From Zhengitettix transpicula (lineage: Eukaryota; Arthropoda; Insecta; Orthoptera; Tetrigidae): a DNA stretch of 64,000 nt. Both the position numbers and the translations under genes were made by a program. The DNA is taken from positions 13,459,001 through 13,523,000 of the forward strand of contig CM073593.1 in the NCBI GenBank assembly GCA_037074705.1, read 5' to 3'. Below are positions 34,166 to 46,072 of the stretch, one piece after another; position 1 is the first letter of the stretch; every line of letters starts with the position of its first letter. The notes beneath the pieces are model-generated. The model was not told the DNA's origin. It made no database searches and saw only the letters and a program-made list of their open reading frames with translations.

Positions 34166-35660
34166 TTTTTCTTTACAATCTGTCCGTTGACATTAGGAAA
34201 ATTTGGTATTATATTAAATAAAGTGCTATATTGACTACTTCATTAAACTGAAATAAAGTTTTAACTTATGTGTAAGTAATATAATATTAGGAATGATAAA
34301 GATATATCAACTACATCACTTATTCCCACACATGAAATCAAAATTAATTTAATTTAATCTTCATAGTCCATTAGAATGGAATCAAATTTTACTAATTAAA
34401 GGTATTCTTTTAAACGATACATTTTACTACTCCTTGACATACACATAAAAATTTATAGGAATCCTTCAATATAATTTTATTACATCAAATATTTCAGCCA
34501 GCACATAAGCCCTCTGTTCGGTTAATACCGATCAATGGCGTCTCTTTTTTTGTTACTTTTGTGAGTGTGGCTATAGATAGGTAGGAGAGTCATATAAAAG
34601 GCTGTACGTCGTAAGCGGAGGGGATGTAAGGCAAGCCAAAAAAGAAGCTGTAACACAAACGTCACGCAGGGGTAGTCCAGGGCAAAAGCTGTAAGTCAAT
34701 ATGATCACCTTCTTGAAGGAAGGGTCTTTCAGAGCAAAGCAGCGCTACCCTCGCGGTACGGCGTGTTGCGTGGATACCGTTCAAACTGTTTTATTTATAC
34801 GACAGCAGGGAGCTGGAAACACTGAATCGCGTATGAGGGAACCTTTTTCGTCAAATCCTCATTAAAAATTTAGAGGCCCAACGAAATGAAAAAAGTTTTC
34901 TTATTGAGTGTGGATATTGGTTAACGGTTTAATAAATGGCAGCTGGTAGCCGAATCGATTTTCTCTCAAACACGTGTTTCTCTGTCACTTCCCCGGAACG
35001 AATGTTATTGAAACTCGCCATTCGTTTTCATTAAAATTACTAATTTTCTTGTAGAGGTAACAAAAAAAACTTAACTTTACACACATATATATTTACTATA
35101 ACAAATAAAATCCTTTATGTTACATTTAATTTATAATTTCGATTATCGTTTCCTGAAACTACTCATGAGTGTTATGATGTAAAATATTATCCGATTAGTT
35201 TAAAAATGTTTCTTCAACTAAAAATATTAATTAGAATTGTATCTAACAGTGAAATAAATGTTATTTGTAATAACTAAATAGGGTCTCTATTGTATTTTGA
35301 ACAAAATATTAATTTGTCATTGTTACAAAAATATAAATATTCATATTTAATTTAAATATGAAAATAATGGAAAGGAGTTGGAAGGATATAATAATATATC
35401 TTGGATATATTTATATTTCTTTTCACATTTGTAACGAAGTTCTGCAGGAAAATAAAGGAATGGGATATAACTACAAAAAATAATGTATTTATAATTAATC
35501 GTGGTGGAAAACTATGGATTACATACAGTTACACATATAGTTTACAAGTACAGAACGAAAATTTTTGAACATAGACTAGAAAAAGTTTGCGGAACAAAGA
35601 ACTTGATGAAAATAATTTAGGTATGATATATATATATATATATATTCTGACTATTTAAGA
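34166..35660. other. No feature recognised
   Basis: AT-rich apart from 34590-34880, which is more mixed. An AT run occurs at 35629-35645. No gene is supported. Confidence 0.45.
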
Positions 35661-35664
35661 CAAC

Positions 35665-35944
35665 TTATAAATAAACAACAGACAATTTGAAATCAGAAAA
35701 AAGATATTTATTTATAGAAAATTATACTACGTATATATATATCAGGTATTAAGAGGTTGCTGACTGGCGTGTCTGCAAAAAAATTAAAAATCTGCCACAG
35801 CAGTCAGCGGAGAACGACCTGACTATCAAAATTTGGTTAAACTTCAAACCATAAGAGGTCGCAAATCAGCGACGAAATTTAGTACAATTCTCTATAAATA
35901 AATATAATTTTTCTGACTTTAAGTTGCCTGTTGTTTATTTATAA
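35665..35944. repeat. Fold-back Penelope-like remnant (family C, second copy)
   Basis: The arms 35665-35731 and 35876-35944 are inverse copies (TTATAAATAAACAACAG...TTGTTTATTTATAA). The interior shares GAGAACGACCTGACTATCAA and the core with 27891-28119. The right end directly abuts the head of the next AGCTGGG copy. Confidence 0.75.
35848..35878 (+). ncRNA. Hammerhead-like core, family C, decayed
   Basis: CATAAGA in place of CTGANGA, but with a perfect GTCGC/GCGAC stem around AAATCA, then GAAAT. The stem is kept while the core is mutated. Confidence 0.35.
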
Positions 35945-36720
35945 CTAGCTGGGTGCCCGGCGTTGTCCGAGATGTCGTTTATCCATAACCCCGGATTTGA
36001 CTCCAGTCTAGGTATCTTTTACGTTATTTCTATGTAACGCAACTCGACCCCTATCCCTAAATGTGTTGTCGGCCGGTTACAGTGTTTGAATATTTCCACC
36101 GCCATCCCTATGTGTGCTTAGCTCTCGTGCCGAAAGGCGTTGAAATTTTACAAAAAAATATCGGTAGATATATTATAAACGTCATTGACCTCAACAATTA
36201 TTTATTCCACGCAAATATCGAGCATTTTACATGCTTGAAAATTTCTACCCCCGTGTAGCCCCGCCCCTGGTAGTTAAATGGCCAATTGAATGTCATTATT
36301 AAACTCAGCTACATCCATAAAACTGGATTTGACTACAATCTCGATTGTATTAGCGTTATTTTCTTGTAACGCGCGTCCACTTCCAACCCTAAGGGTGTTC
36401 CGTTCCCGTGGTGTAAGGGGTTGAGATTATAGTCAGATAACATCGGTAGAAACACTATCAACCTCTTTGAACCCTAAAAATATTTATCAGAGTTAATATC
36501 GGCCGTTTTAACATGTTTGAATATTTCCAACCCCGCTCCTGGGGTTGGTAGACGAGTCTCATCCCAAAAGTGTTTATTTCCTCGTGGCAAAGAATACGTG
36601 TACGAAGTTTGATGAAATTTTCTCCACCGGTGTAGATTTGTATAAGGAACATACACACAAACAAATATATATATACGTACAAACATACAAACACTCTGTT
36701 TTATTTATTAGATTTATGTA
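35945..36720 (+). repeat. AGCTGGG-family copy, full-length
   Basis: Head CTAGCTGGGTGCCCGGCG, two modules about 330 bases apart (GACTCCAGTC at 35998, GACTACAATC at 36328), then the tail GTGTAGATTTGTATAAGGAA, ACACACAAACAAATATATAT and TTTATTTATTAGATTTATG. It defines both ends of the family together with 1030-1632. Confidence 0.8.
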
Positions 36721-37470
36721 TGTTTCCTACGTTTCCTTCCACTATTATTGAAAAAGAATTGGATTGCCTTCAAACGGGCAGTGAAATCATAATTATAATC
36801 TATTTAAGTACGAGACATATGAATGGATTATAAACAATTTGATCAATGGTATATCTTGTCGGAATCTTCGTCTTGAAAAAGGTATAACTGATTTCTTTAA
36901 CATATGATCGAAAATTAGAAATTAATCATTCGGAATTTCATTATAATAATTTTTTCAGTTCGGTTAGAGTTCTCTAAGAGAGTTATAATTTATTTTACGT
37001 CAATTACCTACGTCGTATTTATTGGGTTAGAGGTTTTTAAATTCTCATTAAAATGAAAAATATGAACTTACGTTGTTCCGTTTGAACTTTTGAACTAAAG
37101 GAGTACCTTCGACCAGACTTGGTACATATTGGACTTTCAATCTGTGGAAAACACTGTTTTGGGGGTAACACACAACTATCTCTCATAAGGGTGAATTTTG
37201 AAACGAGTATAAATTTTACTAAAACTATAGAAACGGGTCATAACGAAAAATGTCCAAAATGACATATTATTATCTATTCCACAGTTTCTGAGTTTGCTTG
37301 GTGGATTTAAGATCAATATTAACAACCATTTGATTTAAGAGACATGTAACGACAGCATTACAACTATTTTTGAAGAAAAAAAATGTTACCAGCAATGTTG
37401 AGAAACAAATGTTGGAAACAAGGCCCATCAACATTGTTGACACTAAATGTTGAATGTTCACTATCATGAA
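36721..37470 (+). other. Mostly unassigned; weak ACGCGT-family match
   Basis: 37085-37200 shares ACTTGGTACATATTGGACTT and GGGGGTAA words with the repeat at 55445-55580. The rest is AT-rich without features. Confidence 0.35.
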
Positions 37471-37474
37471 ATCA

Positions 37475-38458
37475 AAGGTTCTTCCATGGGAAGCCAGCTT
37501 AGTCCATTTTTTATTGCGATAGTCATGAGATATTTAGAAAATTCTTGTCTTTCTTTACTTCCTGTCCAACCTCTTTGTTATATCAGATGACATTTCTGGT
37601 ATTGATCATTCCTCTGAAATCAATCTTATAGTCAATACTTTCAATAATTATCAACTTACATTTCACCCATGAACTGGAATTAACCTATTCTCTTAATTTC
37701 CTTGATGTCACTGTATCCATTCACAATACTTCCAATTGGTTCTGGAAACCTACATACTCAGGGGGTGTTCTCAATTTTCTTTCTGATCATCCTCCTCCTA
37801 ACCAAAAGAGCGTCATGGTTTAAAATCTTGTAGACAGAGCTATATTACTTTCAAACTCCAAGTTCAATCATCACAACTTAAATATTGTCCAAAACATTTT
37901 AATCTCCAATGAGTACCCTTCACATTTTATTATTAAACATATTAAAAGCAGACTGAACATAATCCAACATCCTACTGTCAATCGTCCCCAAACACCTCAA
38001 GCCAATTTTTTTCTCATACCCCCTTATTACAAATTTCTACATCACAAATTTGTCCAAATATTCAAAGAATATCAAATATCCATCATTTACAGATACACTA
38101 ATACCCTTTCATACTTGATTAAAAACCACTAGGACCCACCTGACACCTACAGCAAACATTGTGTTGTTTACAAAATCTCTATCTCTAATTGTAGTTCCTG
38201 CTACATAGGGCAAACAAAACGTTCCCTTAATACACGTTTCAAGGAACATATGTCTAATATCAAACTTCCCATTGACCAACAATTTGTAGTATCCAAACAC
38301 TTAATCAGTTCTAAACGTACATTTATTGGCAAAATGCTAATATTTTAGACATTGACACCAGGTTCAATTCCAGACTCATTTCAGAGATGCTTCACATTAA
38401 ATCAAACACAGCTATTAATGTACAAACTGACACTATGAAACTCAATAATTGCTAAGAT
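37475..38458 (+). pseudogene. Penelope-like element: RT remnant and GIY-YIG endonuclease
   Basis: From 37474 the plus strand gives KGSSMGSQLSPFFIAIVM, the PLE reverse transcriptase motif with MGSxLSP. A second frame follows (INLIVNTFNNYQL), then LNFLDVTVS, each in a different frame. Further on, after in-frame stops, CSSCYIGQTKRSLNTRFKEH (from about 38191) is a GIY-YIG core with the YIG, the Arg and the EH of the family, and the frame ends LNNC at a stop near 38453. Two or more frameshifts and stops make it non-functional. The 3' tail with a hammerhead-like core follows at 38560-38725, so this copy links the family B tails to their coding region. Confidence 0.85.
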
Positions 38459-38559
38459 CCCTTATTATAAACTTTCTGTTTTCCCATTGTCGTTGCTGCC
38501 TTATCGTTACACTAACCCTTCGGCTCTCCCTATGTTTTGTTGCGTTCTCGTCGCTTTTG

Positions 38560-38725
38560 AGTTTTGTCAACTGACGAGTGCAGTTGTGTCGCTCTAGTCT
38601 CTTCTTCGCATCTGACGAAAGAGACAAGGATCCCAGAAACGTTGCGTGGTATTTCTATTATCACTTTTTGTCTGTATTGGCTCTTTCTTATTCATTAACT
38701 TTATCTACAGTCTGATAAAAAAAAT
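38560..38725 (+). repeat. Penelope-like 3' tail (family B) of the preceding element
   Basis: GTCGCTCTAGTCTCTTCTTC, CTGACGA (38612-38618), AAGAGACAAGGATCCCA, GAAACGTTGCGTGGTATTTC, then TCTGTATTGGCTCTTTCTTA. It occurs about 100 bases after the ORF stop. Confidence 0.75.
38608..38645 (+). ncRNA. Hammerhead-like core, family B
   Basis: CTGACGA, a GAGA/GGGA...TCCC stem region and GAAACG. One stem base is mutated relative to the 57.5 kb copy. Confidence 0.35.
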
Positions 38726-39598
38726 AGTTGTTATCAACATACTGACAAGTGGTAACATTGTTGGTAACTCCGGTGTAAACAAGTCTTTAGAATATTGAAA
38801 AACAGTTGTAAGGTTGGGGCTCTTAAATGAATAGTTTGGTTTTGCATTCCAGTCTGTAGTTCCTCGGTGAACACGTAGTCCAGTTGGTAACATTCGAAAC
38901 TGAGGACAGTTCTACTTTGTAGATGTGTAAGTGTAATATTTTAACGTGTCGAGTTTGAATTTCATTGGCGCATTTGATACTGAAGAAACAAGAGACTGAA
39001 AACATTGTTTGATTTCTGAACGAGACAAATGTTGGAAGCAAAGTGTTTAAACGGTTCATGACGCAGTTTGCATTTTCGCCGAATCACTTCACTTTCAAGG
39101 ACATGGTGTGTATTGGAGCGTATGTTATTTCAGAATCCCCTCTGGAGGACGGTAACTCCGACTATTGACACAACGCGCGCAACATTGTGACAATATCCCG
39201 CAACAAAGAGCGCCAATATCCCAGTCTTTGTTTGTACAGAGCTGCAGTGGAAATAGTTGACCAATCAACTTCATTGTGGCGCAGTTTTATACTGTTCAAA
39301 CGGCTTTCTCATATGTTAGAGTGGCAGAGACAACAAAAGAGAACAGAACGAGAAAGACTCTGGGGGTTTTGGACGGTACTGAGTTCCCTTCCTATTATTC
39401 TTTTACACAATACATTTCCTGCTTTCCTTTATATTGCTGTCCTGCCCAACAATATTTATGATAATAGAGAAATGGGTTAGATGCAATAAACTACTGGATC
39501 TCGGTGCATGCAGAAATAAAGAAAAGAACTTATTAATGCGTGGGAAAAAATATCAAACGAATAATTAAATAAATATAATGGCAAAACAGTCTGAAAAG
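38726..39598. other. No clear feature
   Basis: Mixed composition; a plus frame of 97 codons (39187-39480) has no recognisable motif. Confidence 0.4.
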
Positions 39599-39599
39599 G

Positions 39600-39690
39600 A
39601 TTAAAATTTAACAATGCATTTATTACAATAAAAAAAATATAACACTACGTAGCATCCATAATTTGTGACTTCATCAGGCAGCCAAACAAT
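39600..39690 (-). repeat. Penelope-like tail (family C), minus strand
   Basis: The reverse complement reads CTGATGAAGTCACAAATTAT and then CTACGTAGTGTTATATTTTT, the family C tail with a decayed GAAAC. Confidence 0.5.
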
Positions 39691-39726
39691 TCAATTTTAA
39701 TATTCATTAAAAAATATTTTTGTACA

Positions 39727-40317
39727 GGATGTTTCAGAATTCCTATTACAGGCCGTTTGAAGATAGAATCTATTTCAAATCTCACGGTTCACGGTACGAA
39801 AACAAAAAGAGCTGAGGATGACTGCTGATATCGCGTGCCTTTTGTTTACAATCAGTTCTGCCGAGTCGGCGTTCACATCAGTTGTCATTCAGTCATTGAG
39901 AAGTATAGGTCGAGACAGTGCAGGTACCATAGTCATCCCTCCTAGCTTGGAAGTTACCTGTTTTTTTTTGTTTCTTGCAGCCGTTGTTGTATTGTAACAA
40001 AAATTGTATGTGATGGACTAAGGTGATGCGAAAATCGTTCGTGGAGCTCGACAATTATGTCCAGCATCGCCGTGAATTATCAGCACCTCAGTATAAACTC
40101 CCAATGTGTATTGTACGGTTCTGCACTTCTCAATGACAATTGATATGAACGCCGACTCAGCAAAACTGATTGTAAACACAAGACACACACGATATCAGCC
40201 AGCAGTCGCCCTTCTGCCCATTTTGTTTGCCTACCGTGAAGCGGGAGATTTCAAATCGATTCGATGTCCACTTATTTTTCATCCAAATGGTAGATTTACG
40301 AACAAGGTATCCTGATC
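39727..40317. repeat. Fold-back element, likely non-autonomous DNA transposon
   Basis: The inner arms 39765-39910 and 40125-40275 are inverse copies (ATTTCAAATC...CTGAGTCGGCGTTCAT...CATTGAGAAG). The outer ends read CAGGATGTTTC and, inverted, CAGGATACC. The spacer of about 215 bases has no ORF. The class is not determined. Confidence 0.6.
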
Positions 40318-40489
40318 GAAACGTTATCCCTGCAAACTATAGAATGCTGAAACAACATGTGTAAATTAAATAATGTTTGCAACTTAACAATTGAAAATGT
40401 TGGAATTGTAAACAATCAACTTTATCTGAATATTCAACATTGAAATAATTTTAAATCATATTATTAATAATTTTTTATTTTCTTCAAGT

Positions 40490-40570
40490 ATTTCTCATCT
40501 GATGAAATTCCAACATCAGGAACAAAATTTAGTGTTGTTTTATTGTTCTTACTGTTTTAGTTGGATTGTC
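40490..40570 (+). ncRNA. Penelope-like tail with hammerhead-like core (family F)
   Basis: CTGATGA (40499-40505), a pairing (A)TTCC...GGAA(C) stem, then AAAA in place of GAAA, and the tail GTGTTGTTTTATTGTTCTTA with CTGTTTTAGTTG. A third kind of tail sequence. Confidence 0.4.
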
Positions 40571-41311
40571 ATACATATTTAATGTGTTTTTATATGTGTG
40601 ATAATATCAAATGAATAATGTCAGAGTATTAGTTGCGTATAATTTAATTTAGATGGACTTAAAACAAAATACACAAGTATAAAATGTTCAACAAATATAT
40701 CCGAACCAGCTCGTAATTTATTCTAGGAGCCTGTGAAACTCGCTGAAAAATATGATTTCGATTGTCGAGTTATTTCTTGAGGAGCAGATTTTTTCCCAAT
40801 ATCTTGCTAAAATGCATTTCAGAGCTTTAAATTACTAGAGGAATTTTTTTTATGTCTAGTCGTACTAGAAATTATTCTTTCATTTGAAAGTGTATTTCTT
40901 TCTGAATTTGATACACTCCACAGCAAAAAATTTCAGAAGATTTTGTTCGTATTCAAATTCCCCCATCCTCAACATTTGATAACGCCCATTCTTTAGATAT
41001 GTCTTGCCAAACTTAATCTTCTTATTTCAATGTCACAAGACGATATATGACTCCCGTGGAGTTTCTCAACTCCGAACTTGTTCGTATTCACCGTTGTTCC
41101 CATTCGGATATCACGTCGATCGCTTCCTGGTGCTTTCATATATTTCTGGCGAATACTAAACATTTAAAAATGTAAAAAATAAGTTGCAGTAATTAATATT
41201 AAACGCGATTATCAATTCATACTACTTTTTTAAAAAGATTTTATATTTAAGTGTTAAATTGTATGATGACTTTGATGTAATATCTGTCTGTGATTACTGA
41301 TTTTTTAAAAT
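40571..41311. other. No feature recognised
   Basis: AT-rich; nothing supported. Confidence 0.5.
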
Positions 41312-41315
41312 GTAT

Positions 41316-42350
41316 TGTAATTAACAACAATTTGACTTTAATTAATTAGTTTAATTTAATGAATATGAAGAATTTATCAAATTTATCTCACGTTGAAGCC
41401 AAAAATTAGTTTAATTTAATGAATTTGAAGAATTTATAAAATGTACCTAACGTTGAAGCCAAAAATGTAATGATTAAATGGAAGTATTTTATTAAATGAA
41501 AAGATAATTAATTAACAAAAAAAATATTTATTTATTTTGTGGCAATAACTCACAAACAATTACAATTTAAAATATTAATTTCTCAGGGTCTTCACTGGGT
41601 TTGATAATGGACACAACAAATTGATTTTAAAATCTTATTAACAAACAGTTCACATTTACCTAAACAATACGTCGATAGAAATAAATTAAGAAGAAAAGAA
41701 ATTAACTCTTATTGACAATTAAATAGAACGAAATCTGACACTTCTATCCTTTAATTACGTTTACATAAATCATTATTTTGTAATTTGTTACATCTGTCCA
41801 GCTGGTTCCAGCATTCCTTTTTGTTTTCGGGAGTACACTATTGCAAAAAATTTTTTACACTCATTCTAATATCGGCTCACAGATTTTACACTCTTTAAGT
41901 CAACCTTGATAGGAACTCTGAAGATCCTCCTTTTTGTCAGCTTTCTGGTGACCGCTTGCCTTATATGAATCCTGTGATTCATAGATTTGCTAGTCTTTTT
42001 ACCGCATGGTACTTAAACTGCAACTTTACTATTCCTGGCTGGCTACAGACGTAAAAACTGCTAACTTAGCGATATTTACGGGACAATACTTCCGTAAATG
42101 TTTTTACTGTGTCTTAAATTCACAACTTTGTTTAATGATACATTAGTCTCTGCTCTAGTATTATTCGTTTCGTTCTCTGAAATGTCCTGTCACCAAATAA
42201 GTCCTAGTGCTCTCCAGTTTTAGCGCGCATACGCCATTTTGACTTTCCGACAAAGTAACAGAGCCTGGCTCCATTGTCGCTTTGGAAGCTCCTGCCGCTA
42301 TAATTATATTTTATTAAAACCAATTAATGTCCTAATTAATTGGCATTACA
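41316..42350 (-). mobile_element. Solo LTR-like element (copy e)
   Basis: On the minus strand it starts TGTAATGCCAATTAATTAGG and ends GTTAATTACA. It is flanked by the 4-bp duplication GTAT (41312-41315 and 42351-42354). It shares GCGGCAGGAGCTTCCAAAGC with copy b. Inside, two 60-bp tandem units (from 41341 and 41401) each carry ACGTTGAAGCC, the complement of a primer-site-like GGCTTCAACGT. Confidence 0.75.
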
Positions 42351-42359
42351 GTATATCAA

Positions 42360-43715
42360 ATATTATTCTCGGAATATATGTGGAAATATATGTTTAAAAA
42401 CAATCAGCTTTCGATTGTCTTAATTTCAACATGCCATTAAAAACGTCCCTGGACAACTTATCTGTAGATAAATTTAGCCAGTTTTTAAAAAATGTGCCAT
42501 CAATTTTTAAAACAATAACTATGTTTTGGACAACTTATTAATATTGCCATTAAAATGTCATCAAGTTGTTAATTTAAATTTTTAAATTTAGTTAATTAAA
42601 TCAGAAGTGCGAATTAGCTTCTTCCTTGACACGTTATCTTAACTATTTAGCGTACTATAATTCTCAGATACTATATTAATATCCTTAAGAACATGCTTTA
42701 CTATATCGAACCTCTTGATAGAAGTTTTATTAAATGGACATAAATTTAAACTTGTTCAGAAATGACAGTTCTTGAGTGTCTTTCCAACAGAGTTAATTTT
42801 TTCACTTTTTTTAATGATCGGAACATGTTCTTATTTTGTATGTATGACAAAAGTCATAAAACTAAGGTCCAATCTGCCGTTTATAAAAATCAGTTTCCAA
42901 AATTCTGACCCAATGTCCTAATTTAATCTAAATAGTATCGCTTATTTGATTATATACAAGATAACAGGATTGGTATTTTTAAAGAAGCACAAAAATTATA
43001 CATATCAACAAAAATTACTTGTTACATATAATAAGAGTAAATTTATTTAAAACTGGATGTATTTGAACAAAATAATTTCCTTGAAAGAAAATGACTGTAT
43101 TTTATTATTACTCAAGAAGTGAAGTGTGGAATCTTCTGGAGATGGAGATTTAAATTTAAACTCAAATTTTTATTTGCAATATGAGTTAATTAAATATTAA
43201 TTTCTAATTTGTTTTTATTAATTATAGAATTTTTAATTGTCAAAATTAATTAAACCTAAGAAAAACTGGTTGAATGAGAATTTTAGATTATTATAAGCTT
43301 TGTTTCGCTACTGATTTCTTTACGCTGCACGGTTATTTTTTTCACATTCCGTCAATTTCCTTTATTATTAATAGTGAATATAAAATTCAAAATGACGATA
43401 GTGATAATATACGCCCCTGAATTTGGTATTAAACATCAGGTATATTTTTAAAGTACAACTCATATACTTGACGGATTGTAAAACATTTTGCCTTAGTACA
43501 AGCGAGTGTTACCATATTTTGAATTTTAGGCTAAATAGACCCATTACCGATTTCTTCAATTAATGTGATTTTATTTTGCATACAAATGACACTAAAGATT
43601 ATATTATTATCCGTTTACTGGATCCTATATAGTTTGAAGTTACCAAATTTTAGAGGTTGTCTACTTTTCTCCATATTTTCTCAGAGACAGTCTCTGGACT
43701 GCAGACCGTCTGACC
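42360..43715. other. No feature recognised
   Basis: AT-rich throughout; no ORF, repeat or structure recognised. Confidence 0.5.
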
Positions 43716-44160
43716 ATCTTTGGAACGTTCGATTTTATTAACACTAATCCATGTTAGGGGGAGAGGGGGTTGGGGTGACTTGCCCCATTGTTTAACGAGG
43801 TATTACGTCATTACAAGCTCGGATGAGCGATGTGGAACATGCCACCATCACAGTGCTAATGCGACGCCTGACTTGGACCGATGCAGTGTCGTCGATCTTC
43901 ATCCTTTGCGATGTACGAGTGCCATAAGGGTGGGCGCCCCGTGAGATTGACAGAAGGTACAGTTAATGTTCCCCGGGGCACAAGAACGAGCGTGATTGAT
44001 GGCTCCGGGTACACGTTCTTGTCGACTTGGGTCGATAGATGGCGACATTCCCGCCTGGCCAGAGTTCCACCCAATCAGCGACCACGGACGTTCATCAGCA
44101 ACTTAACGGCTACTCTTCGGTTCCGAATCACCATTACACTGCATTAGCCGGATGTTTTTT
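43716..44160. other. GC-rich block, unassigned
   Basis: Overlapping frames on both strands (74 and 88 codons plus, 72 codons minus), CpG-containing, no known domain. A GGGGGAGAGGGGGTTGGGG run begins it. It could be an exon or a CpG-rich repeat. Confidence 0.3.
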
Positions 44161-44839
44161 TTACTGAGGGGACCAGTGAAATCAGGATGACTTCACGAAA
44201 GGACTCAAAGGTAAAAGAAATCCTACCCGCCATCAATTGAACGATAATAAAAATCGTGAAACCTTTCTGTGTGTGTGCAGGATGTTCAAACTCCTTGGCA
44301 GTGATTGTCAGTGACAAATTATTTCAATACGAACCAACAGTTGTCTGATGCGAAACCCTGACAATTGATGAAAATATCATAAAAATGGGGTTGTAAAATG
44401 AAACGTTATTCGTTCACGGACTTCGTTATATTTCAGTGTTGTTTGTAACTTTAATGTAGTATACCATTCAAGTTTGTATTGTATGTTCAACTCTGCTGCC
44501 TATGGAGGACCAGTTTAGGATTCACTGAAGTTCTCTAGGGATCAACGAATCACGGAGGCGATCCTGTGGCGATCCGAGTTCCCGTATGTCGGGGTACTAT
44601 TGTCAGGCTCCATTCGGAAGTGATCTGAGCTCCCATAGCCAATTACGTGTCCCTGCCATTAATTACGCAACGACGGAACTCCGTTAGCAGCTTGTGTTGA
44701 GCTAGAGTAACTGAAACGTAGCAGACTGCTTGCTATGTTTGCTTGTGATTACTTTCGCTTTGTTAATATTATCGTTTCATGGAGAGGAGAGCAACTGAAA
44801 AAAATACAAACTTGAGTGATAATGGTTTTAATAAACAAT
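44161..44839. other. No feature recognised
   Basis: Mixed composition, nothing supported. Confidence 0.45.
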
Positions 44840-44843
44840 ATAT

Positions 44844-45919
44844 TGTAACAATCAGCAGGTTTACGCTTAATTTTTAGCCCCACGTTTAGGAAACCATTTA
44901 TGTAATAAACATCTTGTTAGGCTTAATTAATGAATCGATTAACGAAAATTTATTTACATTTAAAAATATATTGTTGATAAATTTACATTGTACAAGATCT
45001 ATTTTGCACGCCGAATTTCATCCAGTTAACAACAAATACTTTAATTTTTCATTTATTAATTCGTGGCATTTATGAAAATACAATTCTTATATCATTACAA
45101 TCAAATACGTCGGATCTCTATATCTCAGGGTCACTACTGGGTTTGATAATTAGAACAAAAGCAATGTATAAATTGACAATTAACAATTCTAATATAAAAA
45201 GTTAACCTTAAACAATATGAAGATAAGTGAAACAGAAGAAAACTAAATGAAACGAAAACTGAACGTAATCTGACTATACCTTTTTAATTACCGTTTACAA
45301 ATTTGTATAAAAGTTTTGTTGCTCACGGAATGTCTGTCTGGTACCAGATCTCTCTCTTGTATCTTAAAAAAATTACCACACTAAAAAGCCATTTTTACAC
45401 AGACTCTACACTTCATTGAAATTTTTAATACACATGGTTGAAATACTCGTCCTCTGCTATCTGGAACCTCGGTTGATACGCCCCCTTTGGTCAGCTAGTG
45501 GATGCCGGTCTCCTCTATGCGAAAATTGTTCAATCAGCGTGAAGCAACCATTTGCTTTACCGTGTGAAAATTATTATGTAAATATCTCCCTAAAATATTT
45601 GCTTGCTTTCATGTAAAAATACAGGATCTCGCCATATCGGCAGATTTTACTGTTTGTTGCTCTAGGTGAACTGAACTTTATTATATCTCCCCGTCGACTT
45701 TTATCTGTTTCATCTCTCGTACGCAGATTTTAGACTCCTTCACCTTTCATCGCCGATTCCAGACTGCCGTTCTCCAAGTGCATACTCAGTTCTCTAAGCG
45801 CGCATTCTCCAGTGTTAAACAAAGAAAAACAACCGCCTTCATTGTCGCCTTTAGGCATTCGTATCGCTAACAATTTAATTATATTAAAACAATTAATGGC
45901 CTGTTTAATTGGTATTACA
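44844..45919 (-). mobile_element. Solo LTR-like element (copy g)
   Basis: Minus-strand start TGTAATACCAATTAAACAGG, end ...TTGTTACA, flanked by ATAT (44840-44843 and 45920-45923). A primer-site-like TGGTTTCCTAAACGTGGGGC (complement of about 44877-44896) lies inside, next to an internal TTACA. Confidence 0.7.
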
Positions 45920-45923
45920 ATAT

Positions 45924-46072
45924 ATACATACAGTAGCACGCTTAACCTGTGAACGAGTGTTGACAATATGAGACTACGAACGACTGCTTGCAAATGGAAT
46001 ACGACTATTCCGATACTGAGCATATCATATCAATGATCGCACGAAAATCACTGAATCATAAGAAAATATAAT
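45924..46072. other. Flank of the large inverted repeat
   Basis: Short unassigned stretch; AAGAAAATATAATTAA at its right edge also occurs beside the other arm. Confidence 0.4.
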
